The position numbers and the translations under genes are program-made. Below the pieces are notes generated by a model. That model was not told where the DNA came from and searched no databases. It saw only the letters and a list, made by a program, of their open reading frames with translations. A stretch of DNA of 64,000 nucleotides from SpSt-600 sp042408195 (GTDB taxonomy: Bacteria; Chloroflexota; Anaerolineae; SpSt-600), in the NCBI GenBank assembly GCA_042408195.1, contig JBHOQL010000107.1:34919-98918 (forward strand). Direction: 5' to 3'. Below, piece by piece: positions 24,609 to 32,835 of this stretch (position 1 is its first letter; each line of letters begins with the position of its first letter).

Positions 24609-26390
24609 TTAGAACAGGCCTTTTATCTTCCCGGTCTCCAAGTCAATGTCCACATCCATGAAGGCCGGGCGGCTGGGGAGACCGGGCATGGTGCGCATCT
24701 CGCCGCAGAGTGGATAGAGGAAACCAGCTCCCACCGAGGCCCTTATGTCACGGATGGGAAGCCGGAATCCCTTCGGTCGGCCTCTCAGGTTGGGGTCGTG
24801 GCTCAGGGAGTACTGGGTCTTGGCCATGCAGATGGGGAATTTATCGTAGCCAAGCTTGGTATAGAGGGCGATCTTGCGCTCGGCTTCCTGGCTGTAATCC
24901 ACTCCATCGGCTCCGTAGACCTTAGTGGCGATGATTTCGATCTTGTCCTTGATGGGTATATCCAGCGGGTAGAGGAAACGGAATTGGGAAGGTTTGTTGG
25001 CAGCAGCAATTACGGCTTCGGCGAGTTCGACTCCACCCTCGCCGCCCTTGGCCCAGACTTCGGAGATGCAAGCGGCTTCAGCACCAAACTCTAGGGCCGC
25101 CTTCTTTATTAGCTCCAACTCAGCTTGGGTGTCAGTGGGGAAGCGGTTTATGGCCACGACTGCGGGGACGCCGAAGAGTTTCACGATGTCAAGAGTGGCC
25201 TCCAGGTTGCTCAGCCCTTTCTCCACAAGCTCCAGGTTCTCCTCAGTGTAAGCGGGATCGAGAGGTCTTCCAGGCACAACCCTGGGACCACCGCCGTGCA
25301 TCTTCAGAGCCCTGACGCTGACCACCACCACTACGCAATTGGGGATAAGGCCAGAAACGCGGCACTTGATGTTGAAGAACTTCTCCATGCCGCAGTCAGC
25401 GCCGAAGCCTGACTCGGTCACCACGTAGCCATCCTCGCCCACCAGTTTTAGGGCTATGTAATCGGCCACGATGGAAGAGTTGCCATGGGCGATGTTGGCG
25501 AAGGGCCCGGTGTGGACAAAGGCCGCATTGCCTTGCAGGGTTTGCATTAGGTTGGGCATCAGAGCATCCTTCAGGATTACCGTCATAGCTCCGGCGACCC
25601 CAAGATCTTCAGCCGTGACGGGGTTTCCCTTTTTATCCATGCCGATGACGATCCTGCCCAGGCGCTCTCTTAGGTCCTTGAGGCTCGTGGCGAGGGCAAG
25701 GATGGCCATGATCTCTGAAGCCACAGCGATGTCAAAGCTGGCCTCCCTGGGGCGACCATCCTCCTCCGTGCCCAGGCCGATAATTATTTTGCGCAGAGCA
25801 CGGTCGTTGACGTCAACTACTCGTGGCCAAGTGATGGTATAGGGGTCAATGTTCAGACGCCTGAGGCCTATCTTGGCCAGCTGTTCATCGGAGAGGCGGT
25901 CTTCGTGCATTATACGGGCGTCTATGGCCGCCGCCAGGAGGTTATGGGCTATGGATACAGCGTGGATATCACCAGTGAGGTGAAGGTTGAAATCCTCCAT
26001 CGGAACAACCTGAGAATAGCCACCACCCGCCGCCCCTCCTTTAATGCTGAAGGTAGGCCCCATAGAAGGCTGGCGGATGCAAGTGAAAACTTTCTTGCCC
26101 AGATAATAGAGGGCTTGGCTAAGGCCTATAGTAGTTACGGTCTTGCCTTCGCCCAAGGGCGTGGGGTTTATGGCGGTAACGTCAATATACTTCCCGTTGG
26201 GCTTATCCTTAAAACGCTCAAGCACCTCTAAGTGGACCTTGGCCTTGTATTTACCGTACAGTTCGATGTCATCCTCGGTGAGCCCGTACTCTTCGGCGAC
26301 CTCTATAATTGGGCGCAGCTTAGCGGACTGGGAAATCACAATATCAGGGGGTACTGGCTCAACGCGTTTGACTAAGAGTTCCCGTGCCAT
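24609..26390 (-). CDS. fhs: Formate-tetrahydrofolate ligase
   Basis: The enzyme activates formate with ATP to 10-formyl-THF, the entry step of the methyl branch. The ATP-binding loop TPLGEGKTVTTIGL and the conserved QPSMGPTFSIKGGAAGGGY and EDFNLHLTGDIHA segments are present. It has 593 residues, somewhat longer than the usual 555-560, and the C-terminus ends in VDIDLETGKIKGLF. The ATG follows GGAGGAGG. It is on the same strand as folD and fchA, but a 206-base gap separates it from them. Confidence 0.97.
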   Translation of the reverse strand: MARELLVKRVEPVPPDIVISQSAKLRPIIEVAEEYGLTEDDIELYGKYKAKVHLEVLERFKDKPNGKYIDVTAINPTPLGEGKTVTTIGLSQALYYLGKKVFTCIRQPSMGPTFSIKGGAAGGGYSQVVPMEDFNLHLTGDIHAVSIAHNLLAAAIDARIMHEDRLSDEQLAKIGLRRLNIDPYTITWPRVVDVNDRALRKIIIGLGTEEDGRPREASFDIAVASEIMAILALATSLKDLRERLGRIVIGMDKKGNPVTAEDLGVAGAMTVILKDALMPNLMQTLQGNAAFVHTGPFANIAHGNSSIVADYIALKLVGEDGYVVTESGFGADCGMEKFFNIKCRVSGLIPNCVVVVVSVRALKMHGGGPRVVPGRPLDPAYTEENLELVEKGLSNLEATLDIVKLFGVPAVVAINRFPTDTQAELELIKKAALEFGAEAACISEVWAKGGEGGVELAEAVIAAANKPSQFRFLYPLDIPIKDKIEIIATKVYGADGVDYSQEAERKIALYTKLGYDKFPICMAKTQYSLSHDPNLRGRPKGFRLPIRDIRASVGAGFLYPLCGEMRTMPGLPSRPAFMDVDIDLETGKIKGLF

Positions 26391-26596
26391 GTTTACCTCC
26401 TCCTTGGGATTTTAAGTTTAACCGTAGCTTATAAAGCCCTAACGGGTATGGTCTTACAAATGGATCTTGAACAGCTCCCACTCCGCCCTTTGTTACGCTT
26501 GCCAGCCTCCTTTTCTCCTTGCGCATAAGAGCCGATGTATCCGATGTACAGCGCTTTTCTCTTAATGTCCAGGAGCTAAAAGCCTGGTTGATTTCT

Positions 26597-26770
26597 TCAG
26601 CATTTGGCTATCTGAGCACGGATAAACTCAAGGATCGCTGGGTATAGTTTACAGTTGCTTGCTGAGCAGCAAAGCAAAGCCCATTTATGCCAACCAACTT
26701 CTCTGGCTTTTTCCGCAAGGCCGAGCTCTCGCTCTACCCGTCTGAACCAGTCAGAGGCCCAGTTAGGCAT
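26597..26770 (-). CDS. 57-residue Cys-rich small protein, translationally overlapping bioY
   Basis: An ATG at 26768-26770 overlaps the bioY stop by 8 bases (ATGCCTAA), and the frame runs to a TGA at 26597-26599. The peptide is compact and protein-like: MPNWASDWFRRVERELGLAE at the start, then LLCCSASNCKLY and a final Cys, four cysteines in all. It has charged amphipathic stretches rather than the random look of shadow frames. No family was recognised. The stop-start overlap suggests coupling with bioY. A metal- or cluster-binding role is only a guess. Confidence 0.5.
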   Translation of the reverse strand: MPNWASDWFRRVERELGLAEKAREVGWHKWALLCCSASNCKLYPAILEFIRAQIAKC

Positions 26771-27347
26771 CGGACTTGCTCCGCCAGATCAATTTCCACG
26801 CCGAAGGTAAAGCAAGTGTTGCTATTACAAGTTTCACCAGATCACCCGGGATGAAGGGGTAAAGTCCCGCCACCAACACTCTTTCCATTCCTATAAACCG
26901 GGCCAGCCATGGAAGCCCGAAGACATAAATGATGATGTTCCCGATAAGCATTGCCAAAAAGTTGCTCCAGAACTTCCTGTCCCAATGGCGCTCGGCCAAC
27001 CAGCCAGTTACGAAAGCAGCGGCCACAAAGCCGAACAGGTAACCTCCGGTAGGCCCGAAGAGGCGGTAAAGGTTGCTTGTCCCTCCAGCGAAAACTGGAA
27101 GGCCAGCAGCACCTTCGAGCAAATAGAGGAGCAAGGATAAGGCTCCCCGTTTGCTGCCTAGCAAGGCCCCTACCATAAGTACTGCCAAGGTCTGCCCCGT
27201 AATGGGAACCGGGGTGAAGGGAAGGGGTATAGCAATGCGAGCCGCCAGAGCTACAAAAGCACTACCTCCAAGGATAAGAGCTAAGTCGTAAAGAATCGCT
27301 ATCTGCTTTCTGGCAATAGGAGGCCGCAGAGCTTCGGCTATGGTCAC
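26763..27347 (-). CDS. bioY: Biotin transporter BioY
   Basis: BioY is the S component of biotin ECF transporters, with six hydrophobic segments. Family motifs are present: PLPFTPVPITGQTLAVLM, GAALGSKRG-like LLGSKRGALSLLLYL, and FGPTGGYLFGF. The length of 194 residues is normal. It starts 11 bases after folD stops. The ECF module genes of this window are 9 kb away, so it either uses them or works alone. Biotin is not needed by the Wood-Ljungdahl steps here, so the placement looks incidental. Confidence 0.94.
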   Translation of the reverse strand: MTIAEALRPPIARKQIAILYDLALILGGSAFVALAARIAIPLPFTPVPITGQTLAVLMVGALLGSKRGALSLLLYLLEGAAGLPVFAGGTSNLYRLFGPTGGYLFGFVAAAFVTGWLAERHWDRKFWSNFLAMLIGNIIIYVFGLPWLARFIGMERVLVAGLYPFIPGDLVKLVIATLALPSAWKLIWRSKSDA

Positions 27348-27358
27348 TGGAGTGCCTC

Positions 27359-28237
27359 CTACTTCATTTGTCTCTTTGCTGCTTCCAGCACGTTCTTGAG
27401 CAACATGGCATTAGTCATTGGGCCGGTTCCCCCAGGGACAGGGGTTATTGCTCCGGCCACTTCCTTCACTGACTCAAAGTCAACATCACCCACCATTTTA
27501 CCATTAATAAAGTTAACGCCAAAATCCACCACTACAGCACCAGGCTTGACCATGTCGGCGGTAACGAGATTAGCTCGACCGACGGCTACGCATAGGATAT
27601 CGGCTTCCCGGCAAATGGCTCCCAGATCCGGCGTGCGTGAATGGCATATAGTTACCGTGGCATCTTCTCTGAGGAGGAGCAAAGCCATCGGTTTGCCTAC
27701 AATATTGGACCGGCCCACCACTACTGCCCTCTTGCCGCTTATCGTTATGCCATAGCGCTTGAGGAGTTCGAGACCACCAAGAGGGGTAGCGGGGACAAAG
27801 TAATCCATTACTCCAGGAGGACGCCCCACAGGAGCCACTTGGGCCAGCCTTCCAGCATTAACTGGGTGCACCCCATCTACATCCTTGGCAGGGTCAAGGC
27901 TTTCTTTTATGAGAGCTTCGTCCCAGCCTTTGGGGAAAGGCTCCTGCAGGATTATGCCGTGGACAGTGGGATCGGCACTCAGTTCTTTTACCAGTTTTAT
28001 CATCTCTTCCTGAGAAGCCGTCTCCGGGAGGACGTAGAGCTTAAAACCGAGGCCATTGCTCTCAAAGGTCTTTTTTATAGCATTGGCATAGCTGACAGAA
28101 GCAGGATCTTCTCCAGCCCTAACTACGGCTATGGTTGGGATTACGCCATAATTATCCTTGAAAGAAGCCACCTCTGCTGCTACTTCGGCCTGAATATCCT
28201 TAGCTATAGAGCGGCCGTCCAAGATCTGGGCAGGCAT
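27359..28237 (-). CDS. folD: Methylene-THF dehydrogenase / methenyl-THF cyclohydrolase FolD
   Basis: FolD oxidises or reduces methylene-THF with NAD(P) and hydrolyses methenyl-THF. The 292 residues carry ILQEPFPKGWD (family consensus QLPLP), AKDVDGVHP, the Rossmann motif VVVGRSNIVGKPMA, and the C-terminal TPVPGGTGPMTNAML. The active-site Lys is in YANAIKKTFE. It follows fchA by 11 bases. Having both FolD and FchA gives two candidate cyclohydrolases. Confidence 0.96.
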   Translation of the reverse strand: MPAQILDGRSIAKDIQAEVAAEVASFKDNYGVIPTIAVVRAGEDPASVSYANAIKKTFESNGLGFKLYVLPETASQEEMIKLVKELSADPTVHGIILQEPFPKGWDEALIKESLDPAKDVDGVHPVNAGRLAQVAPVGRPPGVMDYFVPATPLGGLELLKRYGITISGKRAVVVGRSNIVGKPMALLLLREDATVTICHSRTPDLGAICREADILCVAVGRANLVTADMVKPGAVVVDFGVNFINGKMVGDVDFESVKEVAGAITPVPGGTGPMTNAMLLKNVLEAAKRQMK

Positions 28238-28248
28238 TTAGCACCTCC

Positions 28249-28872
28249 TTAAAGTTTGCTCTTGACAAATTCATATACTTCTTCTTTCAATTGCGATTTG
28301 CCTTCCAACAGTTTATCGAGCCGGGTCTGGGCTTCTTTTTTGAAGTTCTCGTCTTTGAGCCAGCCCAAGTTTATGAGCACGTTGAGAGCAGCGCTACGCA
28401 GGCCTGCCTCTGCCATCACCACGGCTACGCCCGCATCGCTTACAGCATTTACATTGCCCTTTTCAGCCACCGGCCGGCAGAGGTCTATGACCTTGACACA
28501 AGCTTCCGCCACCCGCAGAGGGACTTCGGTGGCCTCTTTGAGAGCTTTATCCAATGCTTCTTCTCGGATCGCCCTCTGCTCCTCAGTGTCTCTCGGCATC
28601 TTCATTGCTTCCGATACTTTGGTGTAAGCAGCTATGTCCCCCTCCAGAAGATCTAAAAGCTCCCGACGCAGGGCTTCCGATTGCTCCAGGATTGCTTTTA
28701 TCTCTCCTTCTACATCAGCATACTTCTTTTTGCCGATGGTGAGATTGCAGACCATGCTTACTAAGGCAGCCCCCATCGCCCCGGCAAGAGCAGCAACGCT
28801 TCCACCACCGGGAGCAGGGGCTGAGCTAGCAAGCTCATCCATAAATTGGGTTATGGATTTTTCGGCCAGCAT
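28249..28872 (-). CDS. fchA: Methenyl-THF cyclohydrolase, FchA/cyclodeaminase family
   Basis: The family (FTCD C-terminal domain) converts methenyl-THF to formyl-THF or deaminates formimino-THF. The N-terminal signature SAPAPGGGSVAALAGAMGAAL and the GNVNAVSDAGVAVVMAEA segment are diagnostic. An upstream ATG exists at 28905, but ATG 28872 sits behind GGAGGT and begins MLAEKSITQFMDEL as in relatives, giving 207 residues. Position next to folD in a formate-fixing cluster supports the cyclohydrolase role over histidine breakdown. Confidence 0.92.
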   Translation of the reverse strand: MLAEKSITQFMDELASSAPAPGGGSVAALAGAMGAALVSMVCNLTIGKKKYADVEGEIKAILEQSEALRRELLDLLEGDIAAYTKVSEAMKMPRDTEEQRAIREEALDKALKEATEVPLRVAEACVKVIDLCRPVAEKGNVNAVSDAGVAVVMAEAGLRSAALNVLINLGWLKDENFKKEAQTRLDKLLEGKSQLKEEVYEFVKSKL

Positions 28873-29096
28873 GGTAACCTCCGTTTTCCTTAAATAGACG
28901 GGCACCCCTTAGAGGCCTGCAGCTTCGAAACCAGGCCCCAGAGCGTTGAATTCTTCCCCTCATGTAGACATGCGGCTCCAGTCCTGGAACACTGACAATT
29001 TTTCAGCAAGGAAAAAGGGCCCTTTCCCTTTTCGCTCCTTCATAAATCCACACGCTGGTGACTGGCTTAACCTCTTCATTTCCTTGCTACGCTATA

Positions 29097-30479
29097 TCAG
29101 GCTGCCACTACCTTGAGGACTGGACTCACATCTACAAAGTGTTTCTGGAAACCAAGCTCAACTGGCTTTACTCCGAAGGCCAAGCCCAAAAGCTGAGTTA
29201 TGTAAATCACTGGCATGCGGTAATCAAGCCCCAGCAGGTCCTGACGGGTGTCCAGATTTATCTGACACAGCGGGCAAGCTACCACGATAGCGTTAGCCCC
29301 TACATTGTGGGCATCTTCAAGGATGCGACGGATCATGTCCAACACCGCTTCAGTCTTGCTCAGAGCAATGGAACCACCACAGCAATAGGTCTTGTAAGAC
29401 CAATCCAAGCTCCGAGCTCCTGTGATTTCCACTAGCCTGTCCATTATCATTGGGTATTCATAATGAGGCGCTTGCACAATTTTAGGCGGCCGCGTGATAA
29501 GGCAGCCGTAGTAGTTTACAACTTTGAGGCCGCTTAGGGGATGGGTAACTTTCTGGGCTATTTTGTCCATCCCAACATTTTCAAGGGCTTCAAGTAGATG
29601 CAGTATCTGTATGCCTCCCTTGTATTTGTACCCCGTTTGCTCTTCAACCGCTTTGGCCAGCTCTTTGTTCCGCTGAACATCGTAAACGGCGGCCTTGAAG
29701 CGGGAATAGCAGGCAGAGCAAGGCATCATAACCTTGTTGAGGCCTGCTTTTTCAAATATGGACATGTTCTGCATGGGCAAAGCAGCCGCAAGGACGTGAT
29801 CGGTAGAGTGAGCGGGGGAAGTACCACAACAGACCCAGCCCTCGGGCTCGTAAAGGGACACACCCAAATGCTGGAACACAGCCCTTACGGACATGTCATA
29901 TTCGGACGAGGTGGAATGGAGAGAACAACCAGGGTAATATCCCAATACACCTTCTGGTGCTTTGCCCTCAGGCTTGCCGGAACGAGCGGGAAGAAGCCGG
30001 AGCTTGCCTTTGAGGAACATCTTTATACCCATCGGGACATCCCGCCGCAGGACGCCTCTGAAATCCAAACTCCTGCTAAGGAGCATGCGGAGATACATCT
30101 CCACCATCATCCCCAGCTCATACATCCTGCCGAAAATACGTATATTGTTCACCCCCGCCTTGGCAAAGGCGTAAACCTCCGGCAGCGGCGAAGGAATGCC
30201 CCGCTTCTGAGCCTCCACTTTGACTACATCCATTATGCGGGCGATGTCCAAGTCCTGAGGGCAGCGAGTGCTGCAGGTGTAACAAGTGGCGCAGAGCCAT
30301 GCCGTGCGGGAACGCAGAACTACATCATCGCGCCCAAACTGAAGGTATCGCATGAGCTGGTGGGGGGTAAGGTCAAACTTATCGGCCAGAGGACAGCCAT
30401 TTGTGCACTTCTTGCATTGGTAGCAAAGGTAAACGTTAGTGCCGAGTTCCTTGTTGATCAGTCGTGCCAGTTCTCCCAT
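29097..30479 (-). CDS. HdrC-HdrB fusion, heterodisulfide-reductase-like subunit
   Basis: The 460-residue chain joins two Hdr subunits. Residues 10-90 form an HdrC-like part with two 4Fe-4S motifs (CYQCKKCTNGCP and CATCYTCSTRCP). From about 180 on lie two CCG domains of HdrB type: YYPGCSLHS with CCGTSPAHS and PCSACYSR, then YYGCL with YCCGGS and CPLCQINLD. Such CCG cysteines hold the unusual noncubane 4Fe-4S clusters. It lies downstream of metF with a 184-base gap. A role passing electrons between HdrA and the MetFV reductase is inferred from other acetogens with MetFV-HdrABC-MvhD. Confidence 0.9.
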   Translation of the reverse strand: MGELARLINKELGTNVYLCYQCKKCTNGCPLADKFDLTPHQLMRYLQFGRDDVVLRSRTAWLCATCYTCSTRCPQDLDIARIMDVVKVEAQKRGIPSPLPEVYAFAKAGVNNIRIFGRMYELGMMVEMYLRMLLSRSLDFRGVLRRDVPMGIKMFLKGKLRLLPARSGKPEGKAPEGVLGYYPGCSLHSTSSEYDMSVRAVFQHLGVSLYEPEGWVCCGTSPAHSTDHVLAAALPMQNMSIFEKAGLNKVMMPCSACYSRFKAAVYDVQRNKELAKAVEEQTGYKYKGGIQILHLLEALENVGMDKIAQKVTHPLSGLKVVNYYGCLITRPPKIVQAPHYEYPMIMDRLVEITGARSLDWSYKTYCCGGSIALSKTEAVLDMIRRILEDAHNVGANAIVVACPLCQINLDTRQDLLGLDYRMPVIYITQLLGLAFGVKPVELGFQKHFVDVSPVLKVVAA

Positions 30480-30663
30480 TGTAGAGCCTCCTTATGGGAT
30501 GTTGAACGGGGAATGGCGAAATGGTTATTTGTCCCCCGACTTTTTAACTTGGTAAAACGGCAACGCCAACCCTCAGTGGTCACCTCTTTATCTCTGTAAG
30601 AGGCTATTTATCCCATTCCTCGTAACTTATATTCACCATCCGCCATGCCTCGTCCGCTATTCC

Positions 30664-31599
30664 TTAAATTTGCGGCCTGGGAAGGAGACCGGCCATCTCT
30701 GCAATCTGCGGCACGGCTTCTTCCCATTCTATAGCCATTATGTGGACCCCAGCCACACCCGGGATTTCCTTTATCTGCTGGATTATTTCCACGCAGATTT
30801 TTATTCCCTCTTCTTTTTGTTGTTCCTTGGGAGTCTTGCGCATCCTTTCCACAATTTCTTCGGGGACATCCATTCCCGGCACTTTCGTAGCCATGTACTT
30901 AGCTGCGCCATAGCTCTTTATGGGCCCAACGCCAGCCAAAATGTAAACTTGCTTGTCAAGACCAAGGTCCCTCACTCGGCTCATAAAGTGGGCAAACTTT
31001 GGAACATTGTAAATGAGCTGGGTCTGAATGAAGCGAGCTCCAGCTTTGACCTTTTTGGCTAATCGGTAAGGACGGAAATCGAAAGGATCAGCGAAAGGAT
31101 TCTCCGCTGCCCCCACGAAGAAGCGAACCGGCCCCCCTTCAATCTCCTCACCATTGGCAAATACACCTTCTTCCCCCATCCTGTGAACGATCTGAAGGAG
31201 CTGGATGGAATCTAGGTCAAAAACCCCTTTGGCCTCGGGGTGGTTACCGAAGCTCTGGTGATCGCCGGTGAGGGCGAGGAGGTTGCGGACGCCAAGAGCA
31301 TAGGCTCCCAGAAGGTCGCTCTGAATGGCAATGCGGTTGCGATCCCGACAGGTCATTTGCATTACTGGCTCTATACCGAGCTCCAGCAATATCTTGGCCA
31401 CGGCCATAGAGCACATTCGCACCACCGCCGTCTGGCAATCGGTGATATTGACGGCATCTACGATACCCTTGAGGTGCTGGGCTTTGTGCTCAATAACGGA
31501 GCGTTCGGCTCCCTTGGGTGGACCCAGCTCACCTGTAACCGCAAAATAGCCTTTGGTCAATATCTTCTCAAGCCGACTAACAGGCTCACGCTCGCTCAT
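30664..31599 (-). CDS. metF: Methylenetetrahydrofolate reductase, MetF subunit
   Basis: The enzyme reduces methylene-THF to methyl-THF in the methyl branch. The 311 residues form a TIM-barrel MTHFR with the N-terminal GELGPPKG motif, MQMTCRDRNRIAIQ, NLLALTGDHQSFG and RFIQTQLIYNVPKF. The ATG overlaps the stop of a 38-codon ORF by 4 bases, which in turn follows metV. It therefore belongs to an mvhD2-hdrA-mvhD1-metV-ORF-metF transcription unit. The type partnered with MetV and Hdr is not a simple NADH enzyme. Confidence 0.95.
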   Translation of the reverse strand: MSEREPVSRLEKILTKGYFAVTGELGPPKGAERSVIEHKAQHLKGIVDAVNITDCQTAVVRMCSMAVAKILLELGIEPVMQMTCRDRNRIAIQSDLLGAYALGVRNLLALTGDHQSFGNHPEAKGVFDLDSIQLLQIVHRMGEEGVFANGEEIEGGPVRFFVGAAENPFADPFDFRPYRLAKKVKAGARFIQTQLIYNVPKFAHFMSRVRDLGLDKQVYILAGVGPIKSYGAAKYMATKVPGMDVPEEIVERMRKTPKEQQKEEGIKICVEIIQQIKEIPGVAGVHIMAIEWEEAVPQIAEMAGLLPRPQI

Positions 31600-31712
31600 C
31601 TTGTTTGCTCCTCCTTAAAAGCTTCGAGGATAACGTAGCCATATCCACAGGGGAAGCCCAAACATCTCCTCAGCTTTCTCCCAAGGCTTCCCGTAACCTT
31701 TTCGAGGCCCAT
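31596..31712 (-). CDS. 38-residue microprotein between metV and metF
   Basis: An ATG at 31710-31712 is preceded by GGAGGTATAGCTTG, a proper ribosome binding site. The frame ends in a TGA overlapping the metF ATG (ATGA). The product is basic and has two cysteines in a compact segment: MGLEKVTGSLGRKLRRCLGF, then PCGYGYVILEAFKEEQ. Tight spacing on both sides (4 bases after metV, 4-base overlap with metF) and its SD argue that it is translated. No family recognised. It might be a small MetFV subunit, or a leader that couples metF translation to metV. Confidence 0.55.
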   Translation of the reverse strand: MGLEKVTGSLGRKLRRCLGFPCGYGYVILEAFKEEQTR

Positions 31713-31716
31713 CAAG

Positions 31717-32400
31717 CTATACCTCCATAAATTCCAGCCTTTCCTCTTCTCTGATGATTTTTCTCGGACCGCCGCCACCAGCAGGACGCCAATCCTTGGG
31801 TCCTCTGATTTCCATCAGGGCATCAAGCCTACCCATGGCTCTGAGTTTCTCGTAAATAAGTTGCCAGGCACAATCAATATCGGGATTGACTTCGCACTTG
31901 CCGTTCTGAGAACCACCGCACGGTCCATTGAGGAGGTTCTTGGAACAGCGTGCAATGGGGCAAATAGCGCCGGTAAAAGCAAGGACGCAATCCCCACACC
32001 CGGCACACCGCTCCACGAAAACTCCAGCCTCCGTAGGCATTCCCATCATGACCGTGTTGAGGGCCGGCAAGATAATTTTATCAGGGTAGCGCTCAGCCAT
32101 TGCCTGAACACCAACCCCACAAGCCATGGAGAGCACAGCATCTACCCCGCGCACCATCTCCCCAATGGGGTCTATGAATTCCCACTCACATTGCCTTTGC
32201 ACGGTATACTCCACTGTTTCCAAAGGCTTACCTTCAAGCTGGCGGGCCATCCTCAATTCCGCAGCCAGTATACCCACCTGTTTTTCTCCTCCCGAGAAAT
32301 CCACCGTAACGCAGGTGCCGCACCCCAGGATCAGAATGCGGTTGAAGGGGGCTACCATCGTTTTGATCTCCTCGAATGGTTTCCGGTTGGCGATTATCAT
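31717..32400 (-). CDS. metV: MetV, Fe-S subunit of methylenetetrahydrofolate reductase
   Basis: The 227-residue protein is the MTHFR C-terminal zinc/Fe-S domain family (MetV), partner of MetF in acetogens. It has ILGCGTCVTVDFSGGEKQ near the N-terminus. Further on is a dense cysteine region with CAGCGDC, AICPIARC, LLNGPCGGSQNGKCE and DCAW. Its ATG overlaps the mvhD1 stop by 4 bases. It is thought to pass electrons from Hdr-type partners to the MetF flavin. Confidence 0.92.
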   Translation of the reverse strand: MIIANRKPFEEIKTMVAPFNRILILGCGTCVTVDFSGGEKQVGILAAELRMARQLEGKPLETVEYTVQRQCEWEFIDPIGEMVRGVDAVLSMACGVGVQAMAERYPDKIILPALNTVMMGMPTEAGVFVERCAGCGDCVLAFTGAICPIARCSKNLLNGPCGGSQNGKCEVNPDIDCAWQLIYEKLRAMGRLDALMEIRGPKDWRPAGGGGPRKIIREEERLEFMEV

Positions 32401-32819
32401 TTCTTGGCCTCCTTTCGCAACGGATTAGGGCCGAGGCTCCTTATCTTTTCCGTCATCTCGGCCACTACTTCGGCAAAGCGAGCTCCTTCAGCTGAAGACA
32501 TATAATAAATGTTTAAGCGCTCTCCGTCAAGACCTATTTCCTCTAAAAGTTTCTTAGCGTACTGAACTCTTTTCGTGGCCTTTACATTCCCATCCTTAAA
32601 ATGACAGTCTCCTATCCTGCACCCAGCGACTATCACTCCATCGGCCCCCTTTTCAAAGGCCGTAAGGATGTGGTGGACGTCAATCCTGCCGGTGCAGGGG
32701 ATCTTCACAATTCGGATAGAGTCAGGATACTGTAGACGCATCACCCCTGCCAGGTCGGCAGCTCCATAAGCGCAGTAATGGCAAGCAAAAGTCACGATAA
32801 TCGGCTTAAAGTCCTGCAT
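32397..32819 (-). CDS. mvhD: MvhD-like iron-sulfur subunit, copy 1
   Basis: MvhD/FlpD proteins carry a 2Fe-2S cluster and transfer electrons from hydrogenase or formate dehydrogenase to HdrA. Cysteines lie in TFACHYCAYGAADLAG, IPCTGRID and GCRIGDCHF. I chose ATG 32819 (MQDFKPIIV) because GGAGGCAGAG precedes it. Earlier in-frame starts would run into hdrA. It gives 140 residues. It lies 16 bases after hdrA and overlaps metV by 4 bases. A second copy lies on the other side of hdrA. Confidence 0.9.
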   Translation of the reverse strand: MQDFKPIIVTFACHYCAYGAADLAGVMRLQYPDSIRIVKIPCTGRIDVHHILTAFEKGADGVIVAGCRIGDCHFKDGNVKATKRVQYAKKLLEEIGLDGERLNIYYMSSAEGARFAEVVAEMTEKIRSLGPNPLRKEAKK

Positions 32820-32835
32820 AGTCTCTGCCTCCATA

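Noticed and set aside
29598..30599. 333-codon plus-strand frame opposite the hdrCB gene
   Set aside because: It is a shadow of the Cys-rich hdrCB frame and has no start signals or recognisable motif.
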